A stretch of 64,000 nucleotides of DNA from Paenibacillus azoreducens. Lineage in GTDB: Bacteria > Bacillota > Bacilli > Paenibacillales > Paenibacillaceae. The stretch spans positions 5,299,501 through 5,363,500 of the forward strand of contig NZ_AP025343.1 in assembly GCF_021654775.1 (NCBI RefSeq). Reading direction: 5' to 3'. Position numbers and translations under genes: made by a program. The notes under the pieces are model-generated. The model searched no databases, was not told where the DNA came from, and worked only from the letters and a program-made list of their open reading frames with translations. Numbering within the stretch: position 1 is the first letter of the stretch; each line of letters begins with the position of its first letter. Positions 27,191 to 34,388 of this stretch are shown here, piece by piece.

Positions 27191-27601
27191 ATGAAACGAA
27201 CAGGGGAAATCATATTAAGCATCATTGGAGCCGTAACGAGTCTCATTATGGTCGGGACCGGGATATTTTTCTTATACAGCAAAGATAATCAAACTTATTT
27301 AGACTATTTGCATGCCAATTGGAATGATACCCAGGTGGCTGCTACGCTCGAGCAGATGAACCAAGCAGGAACGTTGTGGGTTCTTCCCGGAATTGCCGGC
27401 ATTGTTCTAAGTATTTTAGCTATTTTTTTGTTAAAAGGGAACGCTAATCCGAAAATAGTAGGCTGGATGCTTATTCTTGGGTCGGTAGTGCTTTGTATTA
27501 TTTCTGTTTTTGGATTCTTCCCTCTCGTGTTCTTTGTTATCGCCGGAATTATGGCATTGGTTAGGAACCCGAATGTAAGAAGGAAACAAGGAATTAGATA
27601 A
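27191..27601 (+). CDS. DUF4064 family small membrane protein
   Basis: 136 residues with about four predicted helices (EIILSIIGAVTSLIMVGTGIFFLY, WVLPGIAGIVLSILAIFLL, IVGWMLILGSVVLCIISVFGFF, FVIAGIMALVR). The MKRTGE start and helix pattern resemble DUF4064 proteins of unknown function. ATG 27191 follows TGGAGGTTGAAC; the upstream TTG at 27185 is rejected. The palindrome 150 bases upstream matches the TetR operator, so it is probably the regulator's target. Confidence 0.7.
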   Translation: MKRTGEIILSIIGAVTSLIMVGTGIFFLYSKDNQTYLDYLHANWNDTQVAATLEQMNQAGTLWVLPGIAGIVLSILAIFLLKGNANPKIVGWMLILGSVVLCIISVFGFFPLVFFVIAGIMALVRNPNVRRKQGIR

Positions 27602-27760
27602 GGCGTTATAAAAAGCCGTAATGAGAAATGATCTTTACAAATCTGCTTTTTCAGGGGACGAAAGTAAAAAGGAGAGCTAATGTTGAGAATTGCACAGTTG
27701 ATATGGCAATGTACTCTTAATAGCGTTCTGTAAGAAATGAATTGAAAATTCAAATAACAT

Positions 27761-27808
27761 AAAGGGTTCTACATATTATGCATTCCTAATTTGTGGAACC
27801 CTTTATGT
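27761..27808. terminator. hairpin terminator
   Basis: AAAGGGTTCTACA (27761-27773) pairs with TGTGGAACCCTTT (27792-27804) with one mismatch. It lies in the gap after the DUF4064 gene. Confidence 0.65.
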
Positions 27809-27873
27809 TTAACAATCATAGTTCTACGCTCTCACCTAGAACCGCTGCCTCTTTCACTTTATTCATTTTATGA

Positions 27874-28021
27874 TTACCTGACTACAACCAGCCCGCTCGA
27901 GCTTGGATGAAGCCTATCGGCCGCGACCAGCACCCCGGCTTTAGCCAGACCTCGTTGTACCTCATCATCGCTGCGGCCAGCTCCTCGCTGGGTATGACAC
28001 CCCCCTCATAATTTCCCCTTC
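27874..28021 (-). pseudogene. remnant of a YciI-family (DGPF domain) protein
   Basis: On the minus strand one frame reads YEGGVIPSEELAAAMMRYNE, and after a shift of frame another reads LAKAGVLVAADRLHPSSSG...VVVR then stop (27874-27876). Together they match the YciI/DGPF family pattern (G-V-x-PSEE-L-x-A-M-x-x-YNE ... L-x-KAGVL-x-A-x-x-LHPSS). The N-terminal part is missing: an in-frame stop lies shortly upstream and no start is seen. A frameshifted, truncated relic. The remaining sequence to 28170 shows no clear gene. Confidence 0.6.
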
Positions 28022-28171
28022 TCCATTATTCTTCCCTGATTCCTTGAACAGTTTACGGAATACGTTTGCCATCAGCAGGAATCAAGTCTGGCGGTACACA
28101 CGCCGGTCGATGATTTACCAAAAATCGGAGGCTGCTGAAACGCAACAATTCAGAGGGTATCGAGGCAGCAA

Positions 28172-29533
28172 TCAGGGCTTCCGGGTCGACAGCTCCAGCG
28201 CCCGCTGCATTACCGGATCTTTGCGGGCGTCGATGTCGGCTTGTTTCACGACGATTTCTTCGTCCGGCGGAAGCCCTCGTTGCTCGTAATTGACGCCCTC
28301 TGGAGTCATATAACGCTCGTTGCTGAGCGTAAAGATCTGTTTGTTCGGCAGCATTCTGAGCAGCATATCGGAGAAATAACCACTGGTTGCTTCCCCGATA
28401 ACCGTAGCCTGGTCCAGCGATTGCAATGCCATCGTTCCCGTCTCGCCGGCGCTCACCGTCAGCGGGCTGGTCAGCACAACAACATTATCCGCCTTAAACC
28501 GCTTCGCTCCTGGTTCAACATACACTTTGACCGGCTTCGAAAATTGCTCGTAAGCGCCCGTTCGAGCCTGCTTGATATAAGCCAGCTTGCGCTGGTCGGT
28601 AAACAACCCAGCGATGTTGAGCCCAAAAAAATCCTCGCCCCCCATGTTAAAGCGCATATCAATAATAAAATTGCGGCAATCCGCCAGGTCCTCCACCATT
28701 TCCGCTAATGCCTTGTCGATCCGCAGCGGATCGGATTCGTCGAAACCTGTCAGTCTGATGTAGGCTTCGCCGCTCGCGGTCCGGCCATACGCAATGCGTC
28801 CGTCCAGCTTGCCGGTCATAGCTCCTTCGATGTAGGTTTTCTCGACATTGCGCTGCATCCACTCTGAATTGGCCTGATAGACCTGTTCGCGGGCGTTGCT
28901 TTGCTTGGAATACCGTATACCGTTTTTGCTAATAAGAACGCTATGTCCGTCATTCAGCTTCCCGAACATTTCCGAGAAAATAGATTCCAGCTCCTTGGCG
29001 GAGGTCGCGGCGTTGACCTTGGGCCGGTATGTTTTGTACATCGCTTTCCAATCCGCTTTAACGATCGGGAAAAAACTGAAATTTTCCTCGAACGATTGCC
29101 AGAACACCTCGAAATTGTGAACGGGATCTTCGCTGAACCCTTTATAGTTGACTTGGGGGAGACGATCAACGCGTTTTAGCCGTTTCACGTAACCTAAGCG
29201 GTCGGTCAAGCTTCCGTCAGCGAACCGTCCCATCCCTAATCGCTTGACGCCCAAATCCGCCAGCAGCTTGGCGTTGCCGTAAATTTCGTGGATATAAACG
29301 TCGCCGTTCCCCTCCATAATGCCCTGACCGAATGGAACCAAACTGTCCTTCGTATAGTTGTACACTTTCACCTGCTTGCCCGTTAGTTCAAGAATAAAGC
29401 CATAACCCTCCGATTGCCAAAACTGGCGCTTGTCTGAAACTGCGGCTGGCCGCTTCACATTCTCCTGCGCATGTACCCAGTTCCCCGACACGGTGAGCGT
29501 CAAAACAGTTAATATTGCAATTAACGTTCTCAT
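28172..29533 (-). CDS. S41 family peptidase (C-terminal processing protease-like), exported
   Basis: Serine protease of the tail-specific protease family, 453 residues. ATG 29533 is chosen because GGATGGAGGAGACAAGC precedes it; the upstream ATG 29548 overlaps that site. The signal peptide is LIAILTVLTLTVSGNWVHA. The N-terminal half has no clear PDZ domain. The catalytic domain includes GRIAYGRTASGEAYIRLTGF, FIIDMRFNMGGEDFFGL and LTSPLTVSAGETGTMAL, where Ser of SAGE is the likely nucleophile, then GEATSGYFSD. The genes upstream on the same strand encode a two-component system, but a hairpin and 160 bases separate them. Confidence 0.83.
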   Translation of the reverse strand: MRTLIAILTVLTLTVSGNWVHAQENVKRPAAVSDKRQFWQSEGYGFILELTGKQVKVYNYTKDSLVPFGQGIMEGNGDVYIHEIYGNAKLLADLGVKRLGMGRFADGSLTDRLGYVKRLKRVDRLPQVNYKGFSEDPVHNFEVFWQSFEENFSFFPIVKADWKAMYKTYRPKVNAATSAKELESIFSEMFGKLNDGHSVLISKNGIRYSKQSNAREQVYQANSEWMQRNVEKTYIEGAMTGKLDGRIAYGRTASGEAYIRLTGFDESDPLRIDKALAEMVEDLADCRNFIIDMRFNMGGEDFFGLNIAGLFTDQRKLAYIKQARTGAYEQFSKPVKVYVEPGAKRFKADNVVVLTSPLTVSAGETGTMALQSLDQATVIGEATSGYFSDMLLRMLPNKQIFTLSNERYMTPEGVNYEQRGLPPDEEIVVKQADIDARKDPVMQRALELSTRKP

Positions 29534-29661
29534 GCTTGTCTCCTCCATCCAAATTAATTTGCGTCTTCACATGCTTTCTCTGTGCTCCCCGACCCTTATT
29601 GCATAACCTTCCACTTCAGGCTGCACGCTCCACCTCCCTGAATCCGTCGTTCCTCAAGTAT

Positions 29662-29711
29662 AAAGCCCGAATTTGTCCTCAGTTTGAACGGAAGATTACA
29701 ATTCGGGCTTT
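29662..29711 (-). terminator. hairpin at end of histidine kinase gene
   Basis: AAAGCCCGAATT (29662-29673) pairs perfectly with AATTCGGGCTTT (29700-29711). One arm overlaps the last codons of the kinase. The sequence after it on the minus strand has no strong T-run. Confidence 0.6.
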
Positions 29712-31066
29712 ACATATTGGAGGGGAAGTATAATCATGAAAGAAGTACCAGTTCCGGGTTGGCTGAACACTTCGATTTCTCCGCGGTGAAGATCGACGAT
29801 CCGCTTCACGATGGAAAGACCGATGCCGTTGCCGCTTATATTTCGGTTTCTCGCTTGATCGACTTTATAAAACGGTTTGAAAATTTGGCCGATTTCCTCC
29901 TTCGGTATGCCGATGCCGCTGTCCGTAATCCTCACCGCCGCGCTCCGGCCCTTCACGTATGCTTCAACCGTAATTTTCCCGGAATCACCGGTAAATTTAA
30001 TGCCATTGCCAAGCAAGTTGCTCCAGACCTGGTTCAGCTTGTCTTCATCCGCAACAATGTTAATCGGCTCCAGTGCCAGCTGCATATCCAGATTGCGGAC
30101 GGACCATAACGGCTCCAGCCGAATGACTGCCTGGCGCAGCTGCTCGTCCAGACGAAACGGCTTTGCGTCCAGCTTGGGGTATTCGTGCTCTAGACTAGAC
30201 AATTCCAGTAAATCGTCACACAGCCTGGACAACCTGTCGCTTTCTTCCTCGATGATATTCAACATCCTAATGCGGCTTTGCTCATCCATGGACTTGAGCT
30301 TCAACACACTGGTGTACCCCTTGATTGACGTAAGCGGCGACTGAATTTCATGCGATACGTCGGAAACGAACCTCCGCCGGAGCTTATCCAGCCGGCCCAG
30401 CTCGTTTGCCATGACGTTGAAGCTATGCGTGAGCTGGCCGATCTCGTCGCGCCGCTTTACTGGCAGGCCAACAGCAAAATCGCCTTTGGACATTTTTTGC
30501 GCGGCGTGAGTCAAAAGCCGCAGCGGACGAATCAAATACCTTGCCGCGATCAGCGCCAGAATACTCCCCAAGCCCAGCAAAAACAACTGCTGATATTTGA
30601 TCAGCGAATCGATTTCATTGAGGAAAAATCCGACCTCGGTCGTAATGAGCAGGGCATACGGCGCACCGTTCAGCAAAAAGGGAAGCCCCACTGTAATGTC
30701 GTCATTTCCGCCGGACCGGCCACGGTACGTTTTGTTGTGCTTCAGCACTTGCTCCAGGCGGGGTTGATCCAGCTGCCGGTATGGCTCGCCGCTTCCCGGA
30801 TTCAATAGCATTCCTTCGCCGTCATACAGGCGTATCGTGTAAAAAGGCATTGAATTACTGACATCCACGAAAGCTTTGGCATCCCTGGGATTCAGTTTTT
30901 GGTATAAGCCGATGATCATCTGGGCATTTTCGATCATCTTCTGCTCCACGATCGATTCAACGCGGTTTTTGTACAGATAGCTTTGTACAAGAAATCCTGC
31001 CACCAAACTGACGATAACCGAACCCACGAACATGACGACGACCCGTGCGTACAGCGAGTTAATCAT
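29696..31066 (-). CDS. sensor histidine kinase (HAMP, HisKA, HATPase)
   Basis: Membrane sensor of a two-component system, 456 residues. Helix 1 is at about 8-29 and helix 2 at about 160-178. Between them is a 130-residue outside domain of unknown ligand. HAMP is at about 179-231 and HisKA has His239 (SDVSHEIQSPLTSIKG). HATPase_c motifs are the N-box (VWSNLLGNGIKFT), G1 (ITDSGIGIPKEEI) and G2 (GNGIGLSIVKRIV). ATG 31066 follows GGAGGCACGCC and overlaps the response-regulator gene by eight bases, so the two are translationally coupled. The signal sensed is unknown. Confidence 0.9.
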   Translation of the reverse strand: MINSLYARVVVMFVGSVIVSLVAGFLVQSYLYKNRVESIVEQKMIENAQMIIGLYQKLNPRDAKAFVDVSNSMPFYTIRLYDGEGMLLNPGSGEPYRQLDQPRLEQVLKHNKTYRGRSGGNDDITVGLPFLLNGAPYALLITTEVGFFLNEIDSLIKYQQLFLLGLGSILALIAARYLIRPLRLLTHAAQKMSKGDFAVGLPVKRRDEIGQLTHSFNVMANELGRLDKLRRRFVSDVSHEIQSPLTSIKGYTSVLKLKSMDEQSRIRMLNIIEEESDRLSRLCDDLLELSSLEHEYPKLDAKPFRLDEQLRQAVIRLEPLWSVRNLDMQLALEPINIVADEDKLNQVWSNLLGNGIKFTGDSGKITVEAYVKGRSAAVRITDSGIGIPKEEIGQIFKPFYKVDQARNRNISGNGIGLSIVKRIVDLHRGEIEVFSQPGTGTSFMIILPLQYVKPEL

Positions 31067-31742
31067 GGCGTGCCTCCAGGCGATAGCCTATGCCGCGCAT
31101 CGTAACAATCCGGAAATCTTCATCATATTCGCTGAATTTGTCCCGCAGCCGCTTGATGTGAGTGTCCACCGTCCGTTCGTCCCCATCGTATGCGTACCCC
31201 CAAATATCTCGAATCAGCAAGTCGCGCGTAAAAATTTGGCCGGGGTAGCTGGCCAGCTTGTACAGCAACTCGAATTCTTTCAAAGGCAAAACCCATTCCG
31301 CGCCCGTATCGGACAAACGGACCTGGTAGCTTGATTTGTCCAGCGTCACGCGTCCGAGCTTCACGATATGAGAGGTCGCAATCCGATACCGTTTGAGCAA
31401 CGCCTTGACCCGCATGACCAGTTCCATTGGATCGAAGGGCTTGACCAAATAATCGTCCGTTCCCAACTGGAAGCCTTTCATTTTGTCCGGCGGTTCCTTT
31501 TTGGCTGTTAGCATGAGCACCGGCTTGTCCCCGTCCTCCCTCAGCTTTCTGCACAGCTCCCAACCGTCCATGCGGGGCATCATAATATCCAATACGATTA
31601 TATCGATGGGGTTGTTCATATAATAATTCCAAGCGTCGAACCCGTTCGTTTTTTCGATGACATCCATGCCTTCATCCCTTAATACGAGACCTACCAATTC
31701 ACGGATCAGGACGTCGTCATCTACCACCATCACCTTTACCAA
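31059..31742 (-). CDS. OmpR/PhoB family response regulator
   Basis: DNA-binding partner of the overlapping sensor kinase, 227 residues. The receiver domain has Asp8/Asp9 (VVDDD), phosphoacceptor Asp52 (VLDIMMPRMDG) and Lys of LTAKKE. The C-terminal winged helix has VLPLKEFELLYKLASYPGQIFTRDLL and ERTVDTHIKRLRDKF. The start is TTG 31742 behind GAGGTGAATTGGC. Its closest target candidates are its own operon and the S41 protease downstream, but this is only positional. Confidence 0.92.
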   Translation of the reverse strand: MVKVMVVDDDVLIRELVGLVLRDEGMDVIEKTNGFDAWNYYMNNPIDIIVLDIMMPRMDGWELCRKLREDGDKPVLMLTAKKEPPDKMKGFQLGTDDYLVKPFDPMELVMRVKALLKRYRIATSHIVKLGRVTLDKSSYQVRLSDTGAEWVLPLKEFELLYKLASYPGQIFTRDLLIRDIWGYAYDGDERTVDTHIKRLRDKFSEYDEDFRIVTMRGIGYRLEARHD

Positions 31743-31886
31743 GCCAATTCACCTCAACTATCCTGCCGCAAAAGCTGCCAACGGGTCTTTTGGGCATCAT
31801 CTCTTTTTCATAACAAGTGAAATTCATTTTGCTCTGTTTTTGTTTTGTAATAAAGTCAACAATAATATATTACAAGGAGATTCCCG

Positions 31887-31973
31887 ATGGATAAATTCCC
31901 CAGATTGTTATACTACGTTGTAGCTCGTTACTGCAGGCGCTGGTCTTACAAAAAGGCTGATCCTCACAAATAG
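31887..31973 (+). CDS. possible 28-residue basic peptide
   Basis: AAGGAGA (31874-31880) lies six bases before ATG 31887. TTGTTT and TAATAT spaced by 17 bases form a plausible promoter just upstream. The peptide begins MDKFPRLLYYVVARYC and ends in a Lys/Asp/His-rich tail. No family is known to me. It sits alone between the divergent response-regulator gene and tRNA-Leu, and could be a chance frame. The good initiation signals make it worth testing. Confidence 0.3.
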   Translation: MDKFPRLLYYVVARYCRRWSYKKADPHK

Positions 31974-32033
31974 AATCGTCATCATAATGATTAAAGTCGT
32001 CAGTCTGATAGGCAAATAATGAACGAAATAAAT

Positions 32034-32073
32034 AAAAAAGGCTTTGGTTCGCATAAAATTGCGACCAAAGCCT
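32034..32073 (-). terminator. terminator of tRNA-Leu
   Basis: On the minus strand a 14-bp stem (arms 32040-32054 and 32060-32073, core AGGCTTTGGT) is followed by T6 (32039-32034), directly downstream of the tRNA. Confidence 0.85.
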
Positions 32074-32089
32074 AACGTTGGTGTGTTGA

Positions 32090-32174
<85 letters not shown>

Positions 32175-32277
32175 ATATATAAAATGTCCATCGCTTTGTT
32201 GTTTCATCGTTTCCGACTCTCTCGCGGCGACAAGATAGATCATACCATGTGTGCGAAATACAGTCAACACTTTTTTT

Positions 32278-32395
32278 ATAAGAAAAACGTCTATCGACGT
32301 ACTCTCATAGAAGACAGACCGCGCTTAGAGATAGTTTTTCTTGCGATTATAGAATTGTTCAGCGTAGCAAGAAAATTTATAATTCTATAATCTTA
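32278..32395 (+). repeat. dispersed CGTCTATCGACGT element, copy 1
   Basis: The core at 32278-32348 (AGAAAAACGTCTATCGACGT ... AAGACAGACCGC ... AGTTTTTCTTGCGAT) matches 38781-38854 almost throughout. A perfect inverted repeat GATTATAGAATT / AATTCTATAATC follows to about 32393. No gene is downstream on this strand, which argues against a riboswitch. The rest of the gap to 32600 shows nothing recognisable. Confidence 0.6.
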
Positions 32396-32607
32396 AAAAA
32401 GTTATCTTACGCTTTTCATCCAAGTTTAATCTGCCCGAACACAGTTACCGGATAATGCTACTGAATTTCGCCAGAATTGATATTCCATCTTTTTTGAGAC
32501 TTTAACATTCCTCAATTTCGTTAGCGTTATAGCCGATATCAAACAACCGCCTTAACCAATGTCAAAGCGGCTGCTGCCATTATGCATTACTGCATAGATA
32601 TTTATGT

Positions 32608-32823
32608 TTAAGCTTCCGGGCTTTTGCGGGGCTCGTCCAACGGCTGGTATATATAGCAACGGTCGAGCTTGACCACCTTCCGGTTGCGTCGGCGGATCAG
32701 CACATGCTCATCATCCCACGCGACTACAATTCCTTTGACGTCGTTGTCTTCTATACCATCGCGGACAACCCGGACCGTTTCTCCGGAAAGCCGGTAGTTG
32801 TTCAGCTGTTCGTCGGTAATCAT
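32608..32823 (-). CDS. conserved small protein of unknown function
   Basis: 71 residues (MITDEQLNNYRLSGETVRVVRDG...). I prefer ATG 32823, about ten bases after GGGAGG, over the longer frame to 32871 that runs into a repeat element. The chain looks like a small beta-barrel: KGIVVAWDDEHVLIRRRNRKVVKLDRCYIYQP alternates hydrophobic and basic residues, reminiscent of Hfq- or KOW-like nucleic-acid-binding folds. That is only a resemblance, and no family name is assigned. Confidence 0.6.
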   Translation of the reverse strand: MITDEQLNNYRLSGETVRVVRDGIEDNDVKGIVVAWDDEHVLIRRRNRKVVKLDRCYIYQPLDEPRKSPEA

Positions 32824-32865
32824 TTTGGCATCGCCTCCCTTTCCTCCTGTTGTTTCACAAAATAA

Positions 32866-33060
32866 CCCCACAAAGTGACGTGTATCCTTTGAAGCCTATT
32901 CCGATTACTTTGCGGGGACCCCGGTAATTCAACCCCACAAAGTGACGCGTGACCTTCGAAACCTATTCCGATTACTTTGCGGGGACCCCGGTAATTCAAC
33001 CCCACAAAGTGACGCGTGACCTTCGAAACCTATTCCGATTACTTTGCGGGGACCCCGGAA
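32866..33060. repeat. triple tandem of the CCCCACAAAGT hairpin repeat
   Basis: Three units start at 32866, 32933 and 33000, an exact 67-bp period. Each begins CCCCACAAAGTGACG and ends ATTACTTTGCGGGGACCCC, so its ends pair as a hairpin (one A/C mismatch). Units 2 and 3 are nearly identical; unit 1 differs at a few positions. Single and longer copies lie at 44804, 50694, 58591 and 59450. Confidence 0.85.
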
Positions 33061-33082
33061 ATTCATGCTTTCTGATATGTCA

Positions 33083-33112
33083 AAAAAAGACCTAAATGAA
33101 ATCATTTAGGTC
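33083..33112 (-). terminator. terminator of the 109-residue protein gene
   Basis: GACCTAAATGA (33089-33099) pairs with TCATTTAGGTC (33102-33112). On the minus strand a run of T follows (33088-33082). Confidence 0.8.
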
Positions 33113-33159
33113 ATATCTTTTCGCGGCAGCTTCCTGCCAGAATGGCTATCTAAACGGAA

Positions 33160-33489
33160 TTAACGTTGTGCGTGTTCTTTGCTGTCATTTTTCTCGAACC
33201 AAAAATCAAGCACCGTCGAAGACATCACCCGTTTGTTCAAATACTCTACTTGATGAGGGGTGAACAAATCCTTCCAGGAAAAGTCAAGCTCATCACACAT
33301 ACGTACGATAGTCAGAAGTTCTGACCAGGCGACATAGCGTTTGTACCAGAAAAACTGAGGATGCTCCATCATGTAGGGATAAAGATCATCGAACTCCGTA
33401 TGCTTGCAGTCCAAAGCACGTTCGAAATGGTCCTTGGCTGCAGCCAGCTTATCAACAAAATATTGCTCGGTTACAGGTTCTTTTCCCAT
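33160..33489 (-). CDS. hypothetical cytosolic protein
   Basis: 109 residues beginning MGKEPVTEQYFVDKLAAAKDH. ATG 33489 follows AGAGGGGAGGCGGCACA; the longer frame to 33588 lacks a site. The protein is helix-rich with many Trp, Tyr and Phe residues (HPQFFWYKRYVAWSELL) and ends Glu/His/Gln-rich. It has no signal peptide, membrane helix or metal motif. I do not recognise the family. It is flanked by its own terminator and divergent or unrelated genes, so context gives no role. Confidence 0.6.
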   Translation of the reverse strand: MGKEPVTEQYFVDKLAAAKDHFERALDCKHTEFDDLYPYMMEHPQFFWYKRYVAWSELLTIVRMCDELDFSWKDLFTPHQVEYLNKRVMSSTVLDFWFEKNDSKEHAQR

Positions 33490-33596
33490 TGTGCCGCCTC
33501 CCCTCTTTGCGATCTTAACTATATTATAAGCGAAAACCGCGCTACTTGAAAGGAATTGTTTATATTTGGACGATTGAAGAGGAAGCATCTGAAGGA

Positions 33597-34175
33597 TTAA
33601 TCCTCAAAGGTTATGATGCCTTCGTCCAGCGACTTGATCCGCACCAACGATTCCAGCCGGATTCCCTGCTCACGGATTGTTTGCGCACCTGCTTGAAAGC
33701 ATTTTTCCACTACGACGCCGAGTCCGAGAAGCTCCGCCCCCGCACGTTCTATTATTTTCAAAAGTCCTCTTGCCGCGTCGCCATTGGCGATAATGTCATC
33801 GATAAACAAAACTTTATCCTGCTTCTGAATATATTTGCGCGAAAGCAAGATATCGGTCACAATGCCTTTTGAAAAGGACGGAACACGCTCGCAGAAGGCG
33901 TCGGGATCAGCCAGCAGCGTTTTTTTGCGGCGGGCGAATACGAGTGGCACACCAAGCTCCAGCGCCGTGGCAAAGCCAACCGCAATCCCGGAGGATTCTA
34001 CCGTAATAACACGGGTGACGCCTGCCCCTTCAAACCGTTTGGCAAACTCGCGGCCCATCTCCATCGTGAGCTCGGGATCCACCTGATGATTCAGGATCCC
34101 GTCCAGATTCAGTACATTCTCCGACATGATAGAGCTTTCTTCCATGATTCTTTGTTTTAACTTTTCCAATTTCAT
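33597..34175 (-). CDS. xpt: xanthine phosphoribosyltransferase
   Basis: Salvages xanthine with PRPP to XMP in purine metabolism. At 192 residues it aligns with B. subtilis Xpt from the start (LKQRIMEES...NVLNLDGILNHQVDP). The conserved VITVESSGIA and the PRPP-binding loop VLFIDDIIANGDAA (122-135) are present. ATG 34175 is close after TTTGGGGG, a modest site. In B. subtilis xpt is controlled by a guanine riboswitch; here none is visible in the 214 bases between the gene and the IS element. No pbuX permease follows. Confidence 0.92.
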   Translation of the reverse strand: MKLEKLKQRIMEESSIMSENVLNLDGILNHQVDPELTMEMGREFAKRFEGAGVTRVITVESSGIAVGFATALELGVPLVFARRKKTLLADPDAFCERVPSFSKGIVTDILLSRKYIQKQDKVLFIDDIIANGDAARGLLKIIERAGAELLGLGVVVEKCFQAGAQTIREQGIRLESLVRIKSLDEGIITFED

Positions 34176-34378
34176 CAACCCCCAAAGACGGCGCTTCTTC
34201 TTTTTTGATAAAAAGCCTTGTCCAATAAATCTCACGTCAATAACTAGTCCTGCCGTCGTTCGCATCCACTTCGGCCCACCCGCTGGAACGGCTAACGAAA
34301 CTCACAATCGTTATTTAAGCAAAATAAGGACTCTCCTAATTTTAACGAAACTGGGCATCGTCATTGCCCGAAATAAGC

Positions 34379-34388
34379 AGTAATTAGC
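34379..34388. repeat. left target-site duplication of the IS
   Basis: AGTAATTAGC directly before the left IS end; the identical 10 bases follow the right end at 35625-35634. Confidence 0.9.

Noticed and set aside
28044..28289. 81-codon frame on + upstream of the S41 protease end
   Set aside because: Overlaps the antisense end of the protease gene; no family match and no start signal.
32866..33060. CRISPR array
   Set aside because: The three units repeat along their full 67 bp including the interval; there are no variable spacers and no cas genes.
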